A stretch of DNA of 64,000 nt, taken from assembly GCF_014655715.1 (NCBI RefSeq), contig NZ_BNBM01000009.1:62001-126000 (forward strand), in the 5' to 3' direction. The notes below the pieces were generated by a model. That model was not told the DNA's origin. It did not search any database and saw only the letters and a program-made list of their open reading frames with translations. Within the stretch, counting starts at the first letter, position 1. Every line of letters begins with the position of its first letter. Made by a program: the position numbers and the translations under genes. Of the stretch, positions 18,486 through 27,132 are shown piece after piece. This DNA comes from Streptomyces lanatus. GTDB taxonomy: Bacteria; Actinomycetota; Actinomycetes; Streptomycetales; Streptomycetaceae.

Positions 18486-19220
18486 TCACTCCCGCCCTCG
18501 CGCCAGATACTCCGCGAGACTCACGGTCGCCCCCTGCCGTCCCGTCGACGGCGTCCGCTGCCGGCCGCCCCCGGACGGTGCCGGTCCCGCCGTCACCTCG
18601 AGCCGCCCGATCTGCACCTGGACCACCTGCTCCGGCGCCTTCCCCGGGCGCCGGGCCGCGGCCTGTCGTACGGCGTCCCTGGCCGCCGCCGTGTCAGCGG
18701 CACTGGGCCGCAGGGGGGTCGACACGGCGGCGGCGTTGGCGGCGTCCGCGCCCGGGGGGATGGGTACGGACGCCGCGCTCTGGGTGGCGCCCCGCTCGGA
18801 GCGCCGTTGGCCCGCCGCCCGCGGCACGGCCTCCGGCGCCGGCCGGGGGCCGGGCTCGACCGGTGCGACGGGGCGCAGCAGCGGCACCTCGGGAAGATTC
18901 AAAAGGCGCGGTGCCGGGTGGTCGGCCGGGGTGCGTTCGGTGCGTACGATCGTCCGCTCGCGTTCGGTGTGCAGTCGGGCGGCGGGTGCCGGACCAGGTG
19001 GGTCCCCGGGCCGTGCGGCGGACGGCGTCGTGGAGGGCCACAACAGCTCGGAGCCCTCGTCGGATTCCGGCGCTGTGCCCCGTACCGCCTCGACCCGCTC
19101 GAACGGGCCGGGCAGCCGGGGACGTACCCGCACCACATTCATGCGTGCGTCGGCCGGTGCGTGCCGGGCGATCAGCCGGTCGAGGAAGTCGGGCACCGGT
19201 GCCCCGTCGGTGTCAGACAT
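18486..19220 (-). CDS. CIS-cluster hypothetical protein, Ala/Pro/Arg-rich
   Basis: A 244-residue protein of unknown function in the injection-system operon. The N-terminus has VPDFLDRLIARHAP and a VVRVRPRLPGPFERVEA segment. The middle is low-complexity Ala/Pro/Arg, and the C-terminus has VVQVQIGRLEVTAGPAP and ATVSLAEYLARGRE. Proteins of this kind occur beside the tube and cap genes of streptomycete clusters, and I cannot give a role. ATG 19220 is chosen (GGAG about 10 bases upstream), with GTG 19226 an alternative. It overlaps the upstream zinc-ribbon-like gene by 8 bases. Confidence 0.68.
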   Translation of the reverse strand: MSDTDGAPVPDFLDRLIARHAPADARMNVVRVRPRLPGPFERVEAVRGTAPESDEGSELLWPSTTPSAARPGDPPGPAPAARLHTERERTIVRTERTPADHPAPRLLNLPEVPLLRPVAPVEPGPRPAPEAVPRAAGQRRSERGATQSAASVPIPPGADAANAAAVSTPLRPSAADTAAARDAVRQAAARRPGKAPEQVVQVQIGRLEVTAGPAPSGGGRQRTPSTGRQGATVSLAEYLARGRE

Positions 19221-19941
19221 CCGCACACAGCTCCAGGTAGTAGCGGCGCCGCAGCGGGCTGAGCGCCAGGATCTCCGGCTCGCTCCAGCCGTACGACGTG
19301 GCGAGCAGATGGACGTCGAGCAGCAAGTCCCTTGCCCAGGCGTCCAGTTCGGTCCACAGGTAGGAGGCGATGTCCAGCTCGGCCCGGGTGGCCGCGCCGC
19401 ACTCGGGGCAGGCGATGTTGAGCGTCACATCGGCGCCCGGGTCGGCCGCCTCGACGGCCTCGGCGATCCGGCGCTGCACCGGGACGGGCAGCTCGGCGGC
19501 GGCCACCACCGCCCCGTCGCGCGCCGCCGAAACGAGGCAGCGCGCGAGCAGAGCGGCACGTGGGTCCGCCGAACGGGCCGCCGCCGTCAGGTCGGCGACG
19601 CCGGGCAGCCGGAACTCGACGTCCCAGCCGTCCTGTTGGACGCGCACGACCGAACCACCCGGCCCGCCCAGCGACCGGGCGAATTCCCCGGCGTCCAGGT
19701 CGAACTCCATGTCCTCGCCGCACACCAGGCACGCCAGCCGCACCTGCATCCGCTCCCCGAACAGGGCGCGGCGCAGCGCGAACAGGTCGGCCTCGCGCTC
19801 CCCCACCGGCAGTACCGGCAGGGTCGTCGCGTCGACGTCCGGGCGCGCCGTGCGGTGCAGCAGCAGGGCGCGCCCCGTCGGTGCCTCGGCGAGGCCCGCC
19901 TCCCAGGTGGCCAGCAGCTCGGCCGCCCCGGTGATCGCCAT
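19213..19941 (-). CDS. T4 baseplate-hub/tape-chaperone-like CIS protein with two CxxC pairs
   Basis: A 242-residue protein. The C-terminal segment WARDLLLDVHLLATSYGWSE then ILALSPLRRRYYLELC resembles the T4 gp26/gp51-type hub assembly protein found after the tube gene in tail-like clusters. Two CxxC pairs are visible, in LACLVCGED near residue 70 and IACPECGAA near residue 180, and together could form a zinc ribbon. A helical middle section (LTAAARSADPRAALLARCL) lies between them. It follows the tube gene by 26 bases. The assembly-factor role is inferred from family resemblance and position. Confidence 0.7.
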   Translation of the reverse strand: MAITGAAELLATWEAGLAEAPTGRALLLHRTARPDVDATTLPVLPVGEREADLFALRRALFGERMQVRLACLVCGEDMEFDLDAGEFARSLGGPGGSVVRVQQDGWDVEFRLPGVADLTAAARSADPRAALLARCLVSAARDGAVVAAAELPVPVQRRIAEAVEAADPGADVTLNIACPECGAATRAELDIASYLWTELDAWARDLLLDVHLLATSYGWSEPEILALSPLRRRYYLELCADV

Positions 19942-19967
19942 CTCGTCCCCCCTCGACTACCCGCCGA

Positions 19968-20492
19968 TCAAGCGGGGTTGAGGAACGACGGCTCCTCCGG
20001 CTCGGGCACCTCGTAGTCCCGCTCCCAGCCCTCGCACTCCAGCTTCAGCGACTGGATGGCCACCGCGTTGGCGTTGGCGTCCATCTCGCCGAGGACCTGG
20101 TACTCGCTCGGCCAGGTCCGGTACAGCTTGTGCGAGACGGCGACCTGGCCTGCCTCGTTGAGGACCTGGATGACGATGTCCTTGCGGAAGTCGGCCAGCG
20201 AGACCTCCGATCCCAGCCCCGCTCCGACCTGCCAGACCTTGTTGGCCCAGCGGTCGAACTCGGGGTCGTGGGTGACGCCGCGCTCCAGGGTGATGCCCTC
20301 GAACTCGGAGCGGCCCGGCGATTTACGCGGGGACGACGGATCGCCTCCGTGGCGGTGCTTGACGACCTCCGTCGTCCGCTTCAGTGGACTGATCTTGCTG
20401 ATGCCCGCGACCGTACGACCGTCCCACAGGACCAGGAACTTGAAGTTCTTGTAGGGGTCGAAGCGATGCGCGTTGACCGTGAACTCAGCCAT
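19968..20492 (-). CDS. Inner tube protein, T4 gp19-like (Cis1)
   Basis: A 174-residue tube protein whose hexamers stack into the inner tube that is expelled on contraction. Family features are AHRFDPYKNFKFLVLWDGR at the N-terminus, VAGISKISPLKRTTEVVKHR, the central FEGITLERGVTHDPEF and the C-terminal EYQVLGEMDANANAVAIQSL. It lies 33 bases after the sheath gene, the usual order in tail-like clusters. Only one full tube gene is visible here, and a second tube paralogue, if present, lies outside the window. Confidence 0.92.
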   Translation of the reverse strand: MAEFTVNAHRFDPYKNFKFLVLWDGRTVAGISKISPLKRTTEVVKHRHGGDPSSPRKSPGRSEFEGITLERGVTHDPEFDRWANKVWQVGAGLGSEVSLADFRKDIVIQVLNEAGQVAVSHKLYRTWPSEYQVLGEMDANANAVAIQSLKLECEGWERDYEVPEPEEPSFLNPA

Positions 20493-20525
20493 CGGATTCC
20501 TTCAGTTCTCCACGATTCCCCGCGC

Positions 20526-22391
20526 CTAGAGCGCGAACTGCCCGGACGTCTGCTGGATTTTGACGATCACGAACTCCGCAGGGCGGACCGGTGCGATGCC
20601 GACGAGGACGTTGACGATGCCGTTCTCGATGTCCTCGGTGGTCGTCGTGTCGCTGTCGCACTTGACGAAGTACGCCTCGCGCGGGGTGCCGCCCTTGAAG
20701 GCGCCCTGACGGAAGAGCGTGTGCAGATACGAGGAGGCGGCGAGCCGGATCTGCTGCCACAGGTTCTCGTCGTTGGGCTCGAACACGACCCACTGCAGGC
20801 CGCGTTGGAGGCTCTCCTCCACATGGAGGGCCAGGCGGCGCACCGGCACGTACTTCCACTCGCTGTCGAGCGCGTCGGAGCCCTCCAGCGTGCGCGCGCC
20901 CCAGACGACCGGGCCGGTGACCGGGAAGGTGCGCAGGCAGTTGACGCCGAGCGGGTTGAGCAGGCCGGTCTCGCGGTCCGTCAGATTGACGGTGAGCGAG
21001 TGCACGCCTGCGAGCCGTGCCTCGGTGCCGGCCGGGGCCTTCCACACGCCCCGCTCGGAGTCGGTGCGCGCGACGACGCCGGCGATCGCGCCGGACGGCG
21101 GGAAAGAGCGCAGCCGGCCCGTGAGCGGGTCGGTGAGCTGGAGGTGCGGGAAGTACAGACCGGCGTGGTTGCCGCGTACGGCGTCGAAGGCGGCGAGCCC
21201 GGCGCGTGCGGTGTCGACGCTGACCCAGGTGCTCGGGGCGTCGACCAGCAGGAAGATCCGCCGCTCGGCGCACAGCCGCTGGGCGGCCGAGATGACCGTG
21301 AGGGCGTCCTCGACCTTCTCGTACGCCGCCAGCTCGGGCAGCGCCAGCAGGTTGACGTCGGCGACGCCGCGCAGAGCCTGGATGCCGGACTTGTCGCCCT
21401 CGGAGCCGATGAGGTCGCGCGGGCCGGGTGCCTCGCCGTCCTCGCCGCCCTCCAGCGGGAAGACCGGCGGGTTGACGGAGGCCTCAAGGCCCAGGTCGTT
21501 GGCGCACTCGCCGAGGAAGCGGACGACGTCCTCGGGGTCGGTGGAGCCGGCGACGACCTGGATACGGCGGCCGAAGGCGGTCACCTCGGCGCCGGCGAAG
21601 GCGTGCTTGCCGGGCGCGTCGGGCAGGGCGCGCAGCTTGCGCTCGAGCAGCAGCGCCAACTCGGCGACGCTGCACGGGGCTTCGCCGTCGCAGTCGGGGT
21701 CGTAGAGCTTGAACTCGCGCTCCACCTCGCCGATCTTGACCGTCAGGTCGACTTCGAGGTTGGGCAGTTCGTCGCCGAACGGCTTGGAGACGGTGCCGGA
21801 CGGGTCGGGGCGGCCCTCGCCGACGGCTTCGACGCGGATCAGCTTGGAGCCGGAGTTGATGACGGTCTGCGCGTAGCGGCCGTTCGCGGGGTCCATGGAG
21901 AGGCCGGTGAAGCTCTCGCGGGCGTCGCCCTTGGCGTCGTAGACCCTCAGGTTGAAGGTTTCGTCGGGGCACGGGGTGTCGTGGTCGACGGCGACGCGCA
22001 GGCCGTTGCCCCAGACGCCGGGCTCCTTGGCGTGCACTTCGAGGACGGGGCCCTCGCTGTGGCCCTCGGTGGACTTGAGGGTGACGCAGGCGGCCTTGCC
22101 ACTGCCTGCCTTGGCGACACGGACGATCACCGCCACGGTGCCGCCGTTGCCGAAGAACTGGTGGACCGCGTAGCCGACGGCGCTCTGTGCGCTGAGTCCG
22201 CCGAAGCGGCGCTCGAACTCCGTGAAGCTGGTGACGCGTACCGGCTCGTTGAGCGGACCGCGTCGGGTGTGGCCCACAAAGGCGGTCACGGACGTGGTCA
22301 GGGTCGAGATCGTGCGGGTGCTGCTGGGAAGCTCTTCGACGTAGACGCCGGGATACGTCGGCTTGGCGGCGCTCACCGCGCTCATCGGCAT
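20526..22391 (-). CDS. Contractile sheath protein (Cis2)
   Basis: A 621-residue tail sheath protein. The N-terminal attachment arm KPTYPGVYVEELPSSTRTI and the strand TSVTAFVGHTRRGPLNEPV are typical. The conserved C-terminal sheath domain ends with GLQWVVFEPNDENLWQQIR, GGTPREAYFVKCD and VNVLVGIAPVRPAEFVIVK. The frame is open to 22559, but the start is at ATG 22391 or ATG 22385, since AGGAGG lies 4 and 10 bases upstream of them respectively. It is the first gene of the visible operon, so the promoter should lie in the 600-base gap to its right. Confidence 0.93.
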   Translation of the reverse strand: MPMSAVSAAKPTYPGVYVEELPSSTRTISTLTTSVTAFVGHTRRGPLNEPVRVTSFTEFERRFGGLSAQSAVGYAVHQFFGNGGTVAVIVRVAKAGSGKAACVTLKSTEGHSEGPVLEVHAKEPGVWGNGLRVAVDHDTPCPDETFNLRVYDAKGDARESFTGLSMDPANGRYAQTVINSGSKLIRVEAVGEGRPDPSGTVSKPFGDELPNLEVDLTVKIGEVEREFKLYDPDCDGEAPCSVAELALLLERKLRALPDAPGKHAFAGAEVTAFGRRIQVVAGSTDPEDVVRFLGECANDLGLEASVNPPVFPLEGGEDGEAPGPRDLIGSEGDKSGIQALRGVADVNLLALPELAAYEKVEDALTVISAAQRLCAERRIFLLVDAPSTWVSVDTARAGLAAFDAVRGNHAGLYFPHLQLTDPLTGRLRSFPPSGAIAGVVARTDSERGVWKAPAGTEARLAGVHSLTVNLTDRETGLLNPLGVNCLRTFPVTGPVVWGARTLEGSDALDSEWKYVPVRRLALHVEESLQRGLQWVVFEPNDENLWQQIRLAASSYLHTLFRQGAFKGGTPREAYFVKCDSDTTTTEDIENGIVNVLVGIAPVRPAEFVIVKIQQTSGQFAL

Positions 22392-22930
22392 TCCCCCTCC
22401 TAATCCCTGTCTCGGGCACCGGGACGAAGGCACCAAGAGACGGCACAGGGAGAAGTGCCGGACGGGTGCGCGAGTGGCCGCGCGGTCGGTCGCGGCGGCT
22501 GGTGCGCACCGCATCAGTCCCCCGTCAGTACCCCGGACTTGTCGGCCGTCCCGGGCCAAGCAAAGCGCTTGTGACTCCTGATGCTCGAGTGCTCAACCCA
22601 CCTTGGTGCGTTCGAAGTTGACCCAGCAAGGCGCCTTCAGGCCACCCGGAGCGAGGGTTTGGTGAAGACGCCCTCCCGGCATCCGCACACGGCACCGGCG
22701 CGCCCCGGCCAGGTGGTTCACAGATCCTGCACAGCGGGGACCGCGACGAGACGCCCGGCAGGGTCCGACCCTCCGCAGAAAGCCCTTACCCACACCGTTC
22801 GACTGGTCGTACGCACGTGCGATCTCCCCGAGTCGCACACAACCGTCCGTGGCTGGTTTTCCGGGGGTGACGCGAATACGCCCTATTGACGTCGCTCCTT
22901 ATGGGACCGGTGAAATCTGTCAGCCATGTC
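22392..22930. other. Intergenic region between the injection-system operon and the glucarate operon
   Basis: About 540 bases with no convincing gene. It must contain the promoter of the leftward injection-system operon, but I do not see a clear -35/-10 pair on the minus strand. A small hairpin-capable stretch GGCAC...GTGCC lies near 22453-22471. An 81-codon minus-strand ORF at 22593-22838 lacks a good ribosome site and recognisable features and is not called. Confidence 0.4.
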
Positions 22931-22960
22931 TTGACATACGCCTGAAACGATTCGTAGCTT
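22931..22960 (+). promoter_or_regulatory. Promoter of the glucarate ABC operon
   Basis: TTGACA at 22931-22936 and TAGCTT at 22955-22960 with an 18-base spacer match a housekeeping (HrdB-type) promoter. The spacer contains TGAAACGATTCG, close to a LacI-family operator core, so regulator binding between the hexamers is plausible. The start of transcription would be near 22967, giving a leader of about 60 bases to ATG 23028. Confidence 0.6.
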
Positions 22961-22987
22961 GGCCGATCATTTAGATGCGTGAAGTGA

Positions 22988-23003
22988 GTTCATGCATATG
23001 AAC
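22988..23003. promoter_or_regulatory. Inverted repeat downstream of the glucarate operon promoter
   Basis: GTTCAT and ATGAAC (22988-22993 and 22998-23003) form a perfect six-base inverted repeat with a four-base spacer in the predicted leader. It could be an operator. It also contains the alternative ATG codons at 22992 and 22998, which argues for the downstream start at 23028. Confidence 0.35.
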
Positions 23004-23027
23004 TCCACGGATCCACGGAGTGTGCCC

Positions 23028-24356
23028 ATGCGGGATCACCGACGAAGTCGCCGCCCGGCCGCCCTGCTCGTCGCCACGGCGCTCGCGTTCGGAACGGTCG
23101 CATGCGGCGCCGGTTCGGGCAGTGCGGGCAGCGACGACCCGAACACCCTGGAGGTGTGGACCCGGAGCAATCCGGACCCCGCCGCCACCTACGAACGGGT
23201 CTTCGCCGCCTTCACCGGGAAGACCGGCATCAAGATCGACTACCAGCCGGTCATCAACTTCGACCAGCAGCTGCAGAGCCGCGCGTCCACCAAGGACCTG
23301 CCGGACGTGATGATCAACGACACGGCCCTGATGGGCAGTTACCAGAGCCAGGGCCTGCTCAAGCCGATCGACCCGGCGTCGATCAGAGGCGGGGACGAGA
23401 TCACCGAGAAGACCTGGGCGTCCACGGTCGGCATCGACGGCAAGCACTACGGCATCCCCTACTCCCGCCAGGCCCAGACCCTGATGATCCGCAAGGACTG
23501 GCTCGGCAAGCTGGGCTTCAAGGCGCCCACGACCTGGCAGGAGATGCTCTCCGTCGCCAAGGCATTCGCCACGAAGGACCCGGACGGCGACGGCAAGGCC
23601 GACACCTACGGCATGGTCGTCCCGGGCAGCGCCCAGAACGGTTACGCCGCCTGGTGGGGCGCGAGCTTCCTCTGGCAGGGCGGCGCCGAGATCATCGCGC
23701 CGGACGGCAACGACACCTACCGCCCCGCGATGGCCTCGACGGCCGCCGTGCACACCGTGACCTGGATGAAGGACAACCTCTTCTGCGGCGACAACGGTGT
23801 CACCCAACCCGGCGCCCTCACCGCCGTCACCTCCACGGCGACCAACTTCCAGGACGGCAACGCCGGGATGTACCTGACCGGCCCCTACAACATCGCCACC
23901 TTCGACCAGACCCTCGGCAAGGACAAGTACGAGGTGATCCCCGCCCCGGCCGGTCCGGCGGGCGGCGATGTGCTGGCCGACGGCGAGAACATCTACTTCG
24001 GCGCCAGAACCGGCAAGACCGCACAGGAACGGGCGCTCGCCGCGTTCCTGATCTCGCCCGAGGGCCAGCGCCTCGCCATGACCGGCGAGAACCAGCCAGT
24101 CGTCCGCATCCCCGTGAACTCAACGCTGAACGCGGCGAAGGTCCACGGCGACGCCCGCTGGAGCGTCGTACAGCGGGCCTACGAGGACGCCTCCGAGCAG
24201 TTCCCGAACGCGCCGGACTTCGCCCCGATCAAGCAGGACACCGCCGACGCGCTCAACGCGATCTTCACGTACTGCGGCGGTGATGTGCGCTCACAGCTCA
24301 AGGAGTTGGACGAGACCCTCGCCGGTGACCTCAAGGACCAGGACCTGCTGAAATGA
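23028..24356 (+). CDS. ABC sugar-acid importer, extracellular solute-binding lipoprotein
   Basis: A 442-residue family-1-type solute-binding protein. The start at ATG 23028 has GGAG 7 bases upstream and gives a compact lipoprotein signal (basic RDHRRSRR, hydrophobic ALLVATALAF, then GTVAC with the lipidated Cys at 26); ATG 22992 would add 12 residues. The mature part has LEVWTRSNPDPAATYERVF, DLPDVMINDTALMGSYQ and a NAGMYLTGPYNIATF segment typical of the family. It captures substrate outside the membrane for the two permeases that follow. The substrate is inferred to be D-glucarate or a related aldarate from the downstream enzymes. No ATPase gene is present; streptomycetes often share a common MsiK ATPase. 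Confidence 0.86.
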   Translation: MRDHRRSRRPAALLVATALAFGTVACGAGSGSAGSDDPNTLEVWTRSNPDPAATYERVFAAFTGKTGIKIDYQPVINFDQQLQSRASTKDLPDVMINDTALMGSYQSQGLLKPIDPASIRGGDEITEKTWASTVGIDGKHYGIPYSRQAQTLMIRKDWLGKLGFKAPTTWQEMLSVAKAFATKDPDGDGKADTYGMVVPGSAQNGYAAWWGASFLWQGGAEIIAPDGNDTYRPAMASTAAVHTVTWMKDNLFCGDNGVTQPGALTAVTSTATNFQDGNAGMYLTGPYNIATFDQTLGKDKYEVIPAPAGPAGGDVLADGENIYFGARTGKTAQERALAAFLISPEGQRLAMTGENQPVVRIPVNSTLNAAKVHGDARWSVVQRAYEDASEQFPNAPDFAPIKQDTADALNAIFTYCGGDVRSQLKELDETLAGDLKDQDLLK

Positions 24357-25258
24357 CCGCAACCGTCACCACGCCCGTGGCACGCAGACTCCCGCGCAAG
24401 AAGACCGTCGTCCCCTGGCTGTTCCTGGCTCCCGGACTGCTGCTCGCCCTCGTCTTCAAGTTCTGGCCGATGGCCAAGGGCATCTGGCTCAGCTTCTTCG
24501 ACGTACGTCCCTTCCTGGGCGATCAGTGGATCGGCCTGGACAACTACACCCGCGTCCTGACCGACCATCGCTTCCAGGACGCCATCGGGCACACACTCGT
24601 CCTGGGCCTCGGCCAGTCGCTCGGCGCCATCCTGCTCGGCTTCGTCCTGGCGCTGCTCCTGGAGGGCCAGGCCCGCTCGCTGAAGATCATCCGAACCGCC
24701 GTGTTCCTGCCGGCGGTGACGGCGACCGCGGTCGTCGGTGAGCTGTGGCGGCTGATGTACTACCCGACCTCGGACGGCCTCCTCAACAGCGGCCTGCATC
24801 TCCTCGGCCTCGGCCCGGTCCAGTTCCTCGACAACCCGAACCTCGCCCTCTACTCCACGATGGCCATGGGCATCTGGATCTGGGCCCCTTACAACATGGT
24901 GATCATCCTCGCCGGACTCGCGGGCGTGGACCGTTCGCTGTACGAGGCCGCCGCGATGGACGGTGTCTCGCTGTGGCAGCGGCTGCGGTATGTGACGCTG
25001 CCCGCGATCCGCCCCGCTCTGGGCATCGTGCTGACCCTGGCGGCGATCCGTGGACTGCGCGTGTTCACGGAGGTCTACGTCCTCACCGGCGGCGGCCCCG
25101 CCGGGTCCACCGAGGTCTGGATGACCCGCGCCTACACCCTGGGCTTCACCCGCAACGACATCGGCGGCGCCTCGGCGGCCTCGGTCGTGCTGCTCTGCGT
25201 GACGCTGCTGCTCACCGTCACGGTCAACTACTTCCGCAAGAGGGGAGACGCGCGATGA
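24353..25258 (+). CDS. ABC sugar-acid importer permease, MalF/UgpA type
   Basis: A 301-residue permease with six predicted membrane helices (VPWLFLAPGLLLALVFKFWP near the N-terminus) and the coupling-helix motif YEAAAMDGVSLWQRLRYVTL ahead of the last two helices (EAA-G type signature). It forms the channel with the next permease. The start overlaps the binding-protein stop by ATGA. Together with the binding protein and second permease it makes a carbohydrate uptake transporter-1 (CUT1) system whose ATPase is encoded elsewhere. Confidence 0.88.
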   Translation: MTATVTTPVARRLPRKKTVVPWLFLAPGLLLALVFKFWPMAKGIWLSFFDVRPFLGDQWIGLDNYTRVLTDHRFQDAIGHTLVLGLGQSLGAILLGFVLALLLEGQARSLKIIRTAVFLPAVTATAVVGELWRLMYYPTSDGLLNSGLHLLGLGPVQFLDNPNLALYSTMAMGIWIWAPYNMVIILAGLAGVDRSLYEAAAMDGVSLWQRLRYVTLPAIRPALGIVLTLAAIRGLRVFTEVYVLTGGGPAGSTEVWMTRAYTLGFTRNDIGGASAASVVLLCVTLLLTVTVNYFRKRGDAR

Positions 25259-26199
25259 GCGCCCCCGTCATCGACCCGGTCCGGCCGGCGGCCCCTGACA
25301 CCCCGGCCGGACGGCGGCCCCGCGCGAAGCGCACCACCCCGGCCCGCTTCGACACCGCTCTCGGCTGGAGCGACAAGCCAGGGCTCGCGTGGACCTTCCG
25401 GATCCTGCTCTGCGCGATCGCCCTCGGCATCTTCGCGGCGCCCTTCCTGACGATTCTCTCGGGAGCGTTCACGGCGAACGCGAGCGGCTCCTCGCTGTCG
25501 TTCCTGCCGCACGACAGCACGCTGCTGAACTTCAAGGTGGCCGGTGAGCGCGGCATCTGGGACTACTTCACCAACTCGCTCGTCATAGCCGGCGGCGGAC
25601 TGCTGCTCCAGCTCGTGGTGTGCACGCTCGCCGCGTACGCGCTGGCCCGGCACCGGTTCCGCGGCCAAGCGCTGATCCTGACCCTGTTCATGCTGACGAT
25701 GATGCTTCCCGAGGAGGTCATCGCGATCCCGCTGTCCCTGGTCCTCGGCGACGTGCCCGTGGTCCACCTCGACCTCAAGGGCACGGTGTGGGGCGTCATC
25801 CTGCCGCTCGGTGCCTGGGGCTTCTCGGTGATGATGCTGACCGAGTTCATGCGGGACATCCCCGACGAGATCGAGGAGGCCGCCCGCCTCGACGGCGTGG
25901 GCGAGCTGCGGATGCTGGCGCAGATCGTCCTGCCGCTGTGCAAGCCGGCGCTCGGCGTGGCCGGGGTGCTCGGCTTCATCATGATCTGGGACCAGTATCT
26001 GCTGCCCCTGATCGCCGCCAAGGACCCCACCGACTACACGGTCACCGTCGCCCTGTCCGTCCTGCGCACCGACCCCGAGGTCGGCTCCGGAGTGGTCCTG
26101 GCCGGTGCCGTCATCGCCCTGATACCCAGCCTGATCGTCTATCTGCTCCTCCAGCGCTCGCTGGTCACCGGCATCGCCGCCGGGGCCACCAAGGGCTGA
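25255..26199 (+). CDS. ABC sugar-acid importer permease, MalG/UgpE type
   Basis: A 314-residue permease. The cytoplasmic N-terminus is Pro/Arg-rich, followed by membrane helices and the EAA loop IPDEIEEAARLDGVGELRML that contacts the ATPase. The same frame is open from 24745, but ATG 25255 overlaps the previous stop by ATGA and gives the normal MalG-type length. A 24-base gap with GAGGGAGA separates it from the dehydratase gene. Confidence 0.88.
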   Translation: MSAPVIDPVRPAAPDTPAGRRPRAKRTTPARFDTALGWSDKPGLAWTFRILLCAIALGIFAAPFLTILSGAFTANASGSSLSFLPHDSTLLNFKVAGERGIWDYFTNSLVIAGGGLLLQLVVCTLAAYALARHRFRGQALILTLFMLTMMLPEEVIAIPLSLVLGDVPVVHLDLKGTVWGVILPLGAWGFSVMMLTEFMRDIPDEIEEAARLDGVGELRMLAQIVLPLCKPALGVAGVLGFIMIWDQYLLPLIAAKDPTDYTVTVALSVLRTDPEVGSGVVLAGAVIALIPSLIVYLLLQRSLVTGIAAGATKG

Positions 26200-26223
26200 C
26201 CCCACCGCAGTTACGAGGGAGAA

Positions 26224-27132
26224 ATGAAGTTCCAAGGAGTGCTGTTCTTCCCGGTCACGCCGTTCGCCGCGGACGGCTCGCTGGACGAGGAACGGCTCGC
26301 GCAGCACATCGAGTCCGGCGTGGCCGCGGGCGCGGGCGGGGTGTTCGTCGCCTGCGGCACCGGCGAGTTCCATGCGCTGACGCCCGACGAGATCGAACGG
26401 GCCACGCGGGTCGCCGTCGAGACGGTCGCCGGACGCGTGCCCGTCCTGGCCGCGGCGGGCGGCCCGCCCCCGGTGGCCCGCGAACAGGCGGCGCGTGTCG
26501 CGGGCGCGGGAGCCGACGGTCTGTTGCTGCTGCCGCCGTATCTGGTGACGGCGCCGCAGCAGGGCCTGGTGCGGTACGTCGAGGAGGTCACGGTCGCCAC
26601 CGAACTGCCGGTGATCTTCTACCAACGGGGCACCGCCCGCCTCACCGAGGCGACGGCGGCCGAGATCGCCACGTTGCCCAAGGTCGTCGGCCTCAAGGAC
26701 GGCCTCGGCGACATCGAGCGCATGCATCGCATCGTCCGCGCGGTGCATGCCGTACCGGGCTGCGCCGACTTCCGGTTCTTCAACGGCCTGCCCACCGCCG
26801 AGATGACCGCGCCCGCCTACCGGGGCATCGGCGTCGACCTCTACTCGTCTGCCGTGTTCGCCTTCGCCCCGGAGATCGCGCTGGCCTTCCACCGGGCGCT
26901 GAGCGAGGGTGACGAGGCGCTGGTCGGCAAGCTGTTGGACGAGTTCTACGGCCCTCTCGTCGAACTCCGTGACGAGGTCCCGGGGTACGCCGTGGCGCTC
27001 GTCAAGGCCGGGGTGACCCTGCGGGGCCTGGACGTCGGCGGCGTACGGGCGCCGCTGCTCGACCCCACGCCGGAGCATGTCGCCCGGCTCGCGAAACTCA
27101 TCGACCACGGCCTGGAGGCGGTCCGCGCATGA
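26224..27132 (+). CDS. kdgD: 5-dehydro-4-deoxyglucarate dehydratase
   Basis: A 302-residue enzyme of the DapA/N-acetylneuraminate-lyase TIM-barrel family that converts 5-dehydro-4-deoxy-D-glucarate to 2-oxoglutarate semialdehyde with loss of water and CO2. Visible features are the N-terminal GVLFFPVTPFAADGSLDE, the Tyr in LPVIFYQRGT and the Schiff-base Lys in VVGLKDGLGD (near residue 160), which separate this subgroup from DapA. Next to glucarate dehydratase this gives two consecutive steps of D-glucarate breakdown. ATG 26224 follows GAGGGAGA. The stop overlaps the next start by ATGA. Confidence 0.86.
   Translation: MKFQGVLFFPVTPFAADGSLDEERLAQHIESGVAAGAGGVFVACGTGEFHALTPDEIERATRVAVETVAGRVPVLAAAGGPPPVAREQAARVAGAGADGLLLLPPYLVTAPQQGLVRYVEEVTVATELPVIFYQRGTARLTEATAAEIATLPKVVGLKDGLGDIERMHRIVRAVHAVPGCADFRFFNGLPTAEMTAPAYRGIGVDLYSSAVFAFAPEIALAFHRALSEGDEALVGKLLDEFYGPLVELRDEVPGYAVALVKAGVTLRGLDVGGVRAPLLDPTPEHVARLAKLIDHGLEAVRA

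Noticed and set aside
22593..22838. Minus-strand ORF of 81 codons in the intergenic region
   Set aside because: No ribosome site, no recognisable motif and atypical codon pattern; treated as non-coding.
26224..27132. Dihydrodipicolinate synthase (dapA) assignment
   Set aside because: Same fold, but the active-site segments and the adjacent glucarate dehydratase fit 5-dehydro-4-deoxyglucarate dehydratase better.
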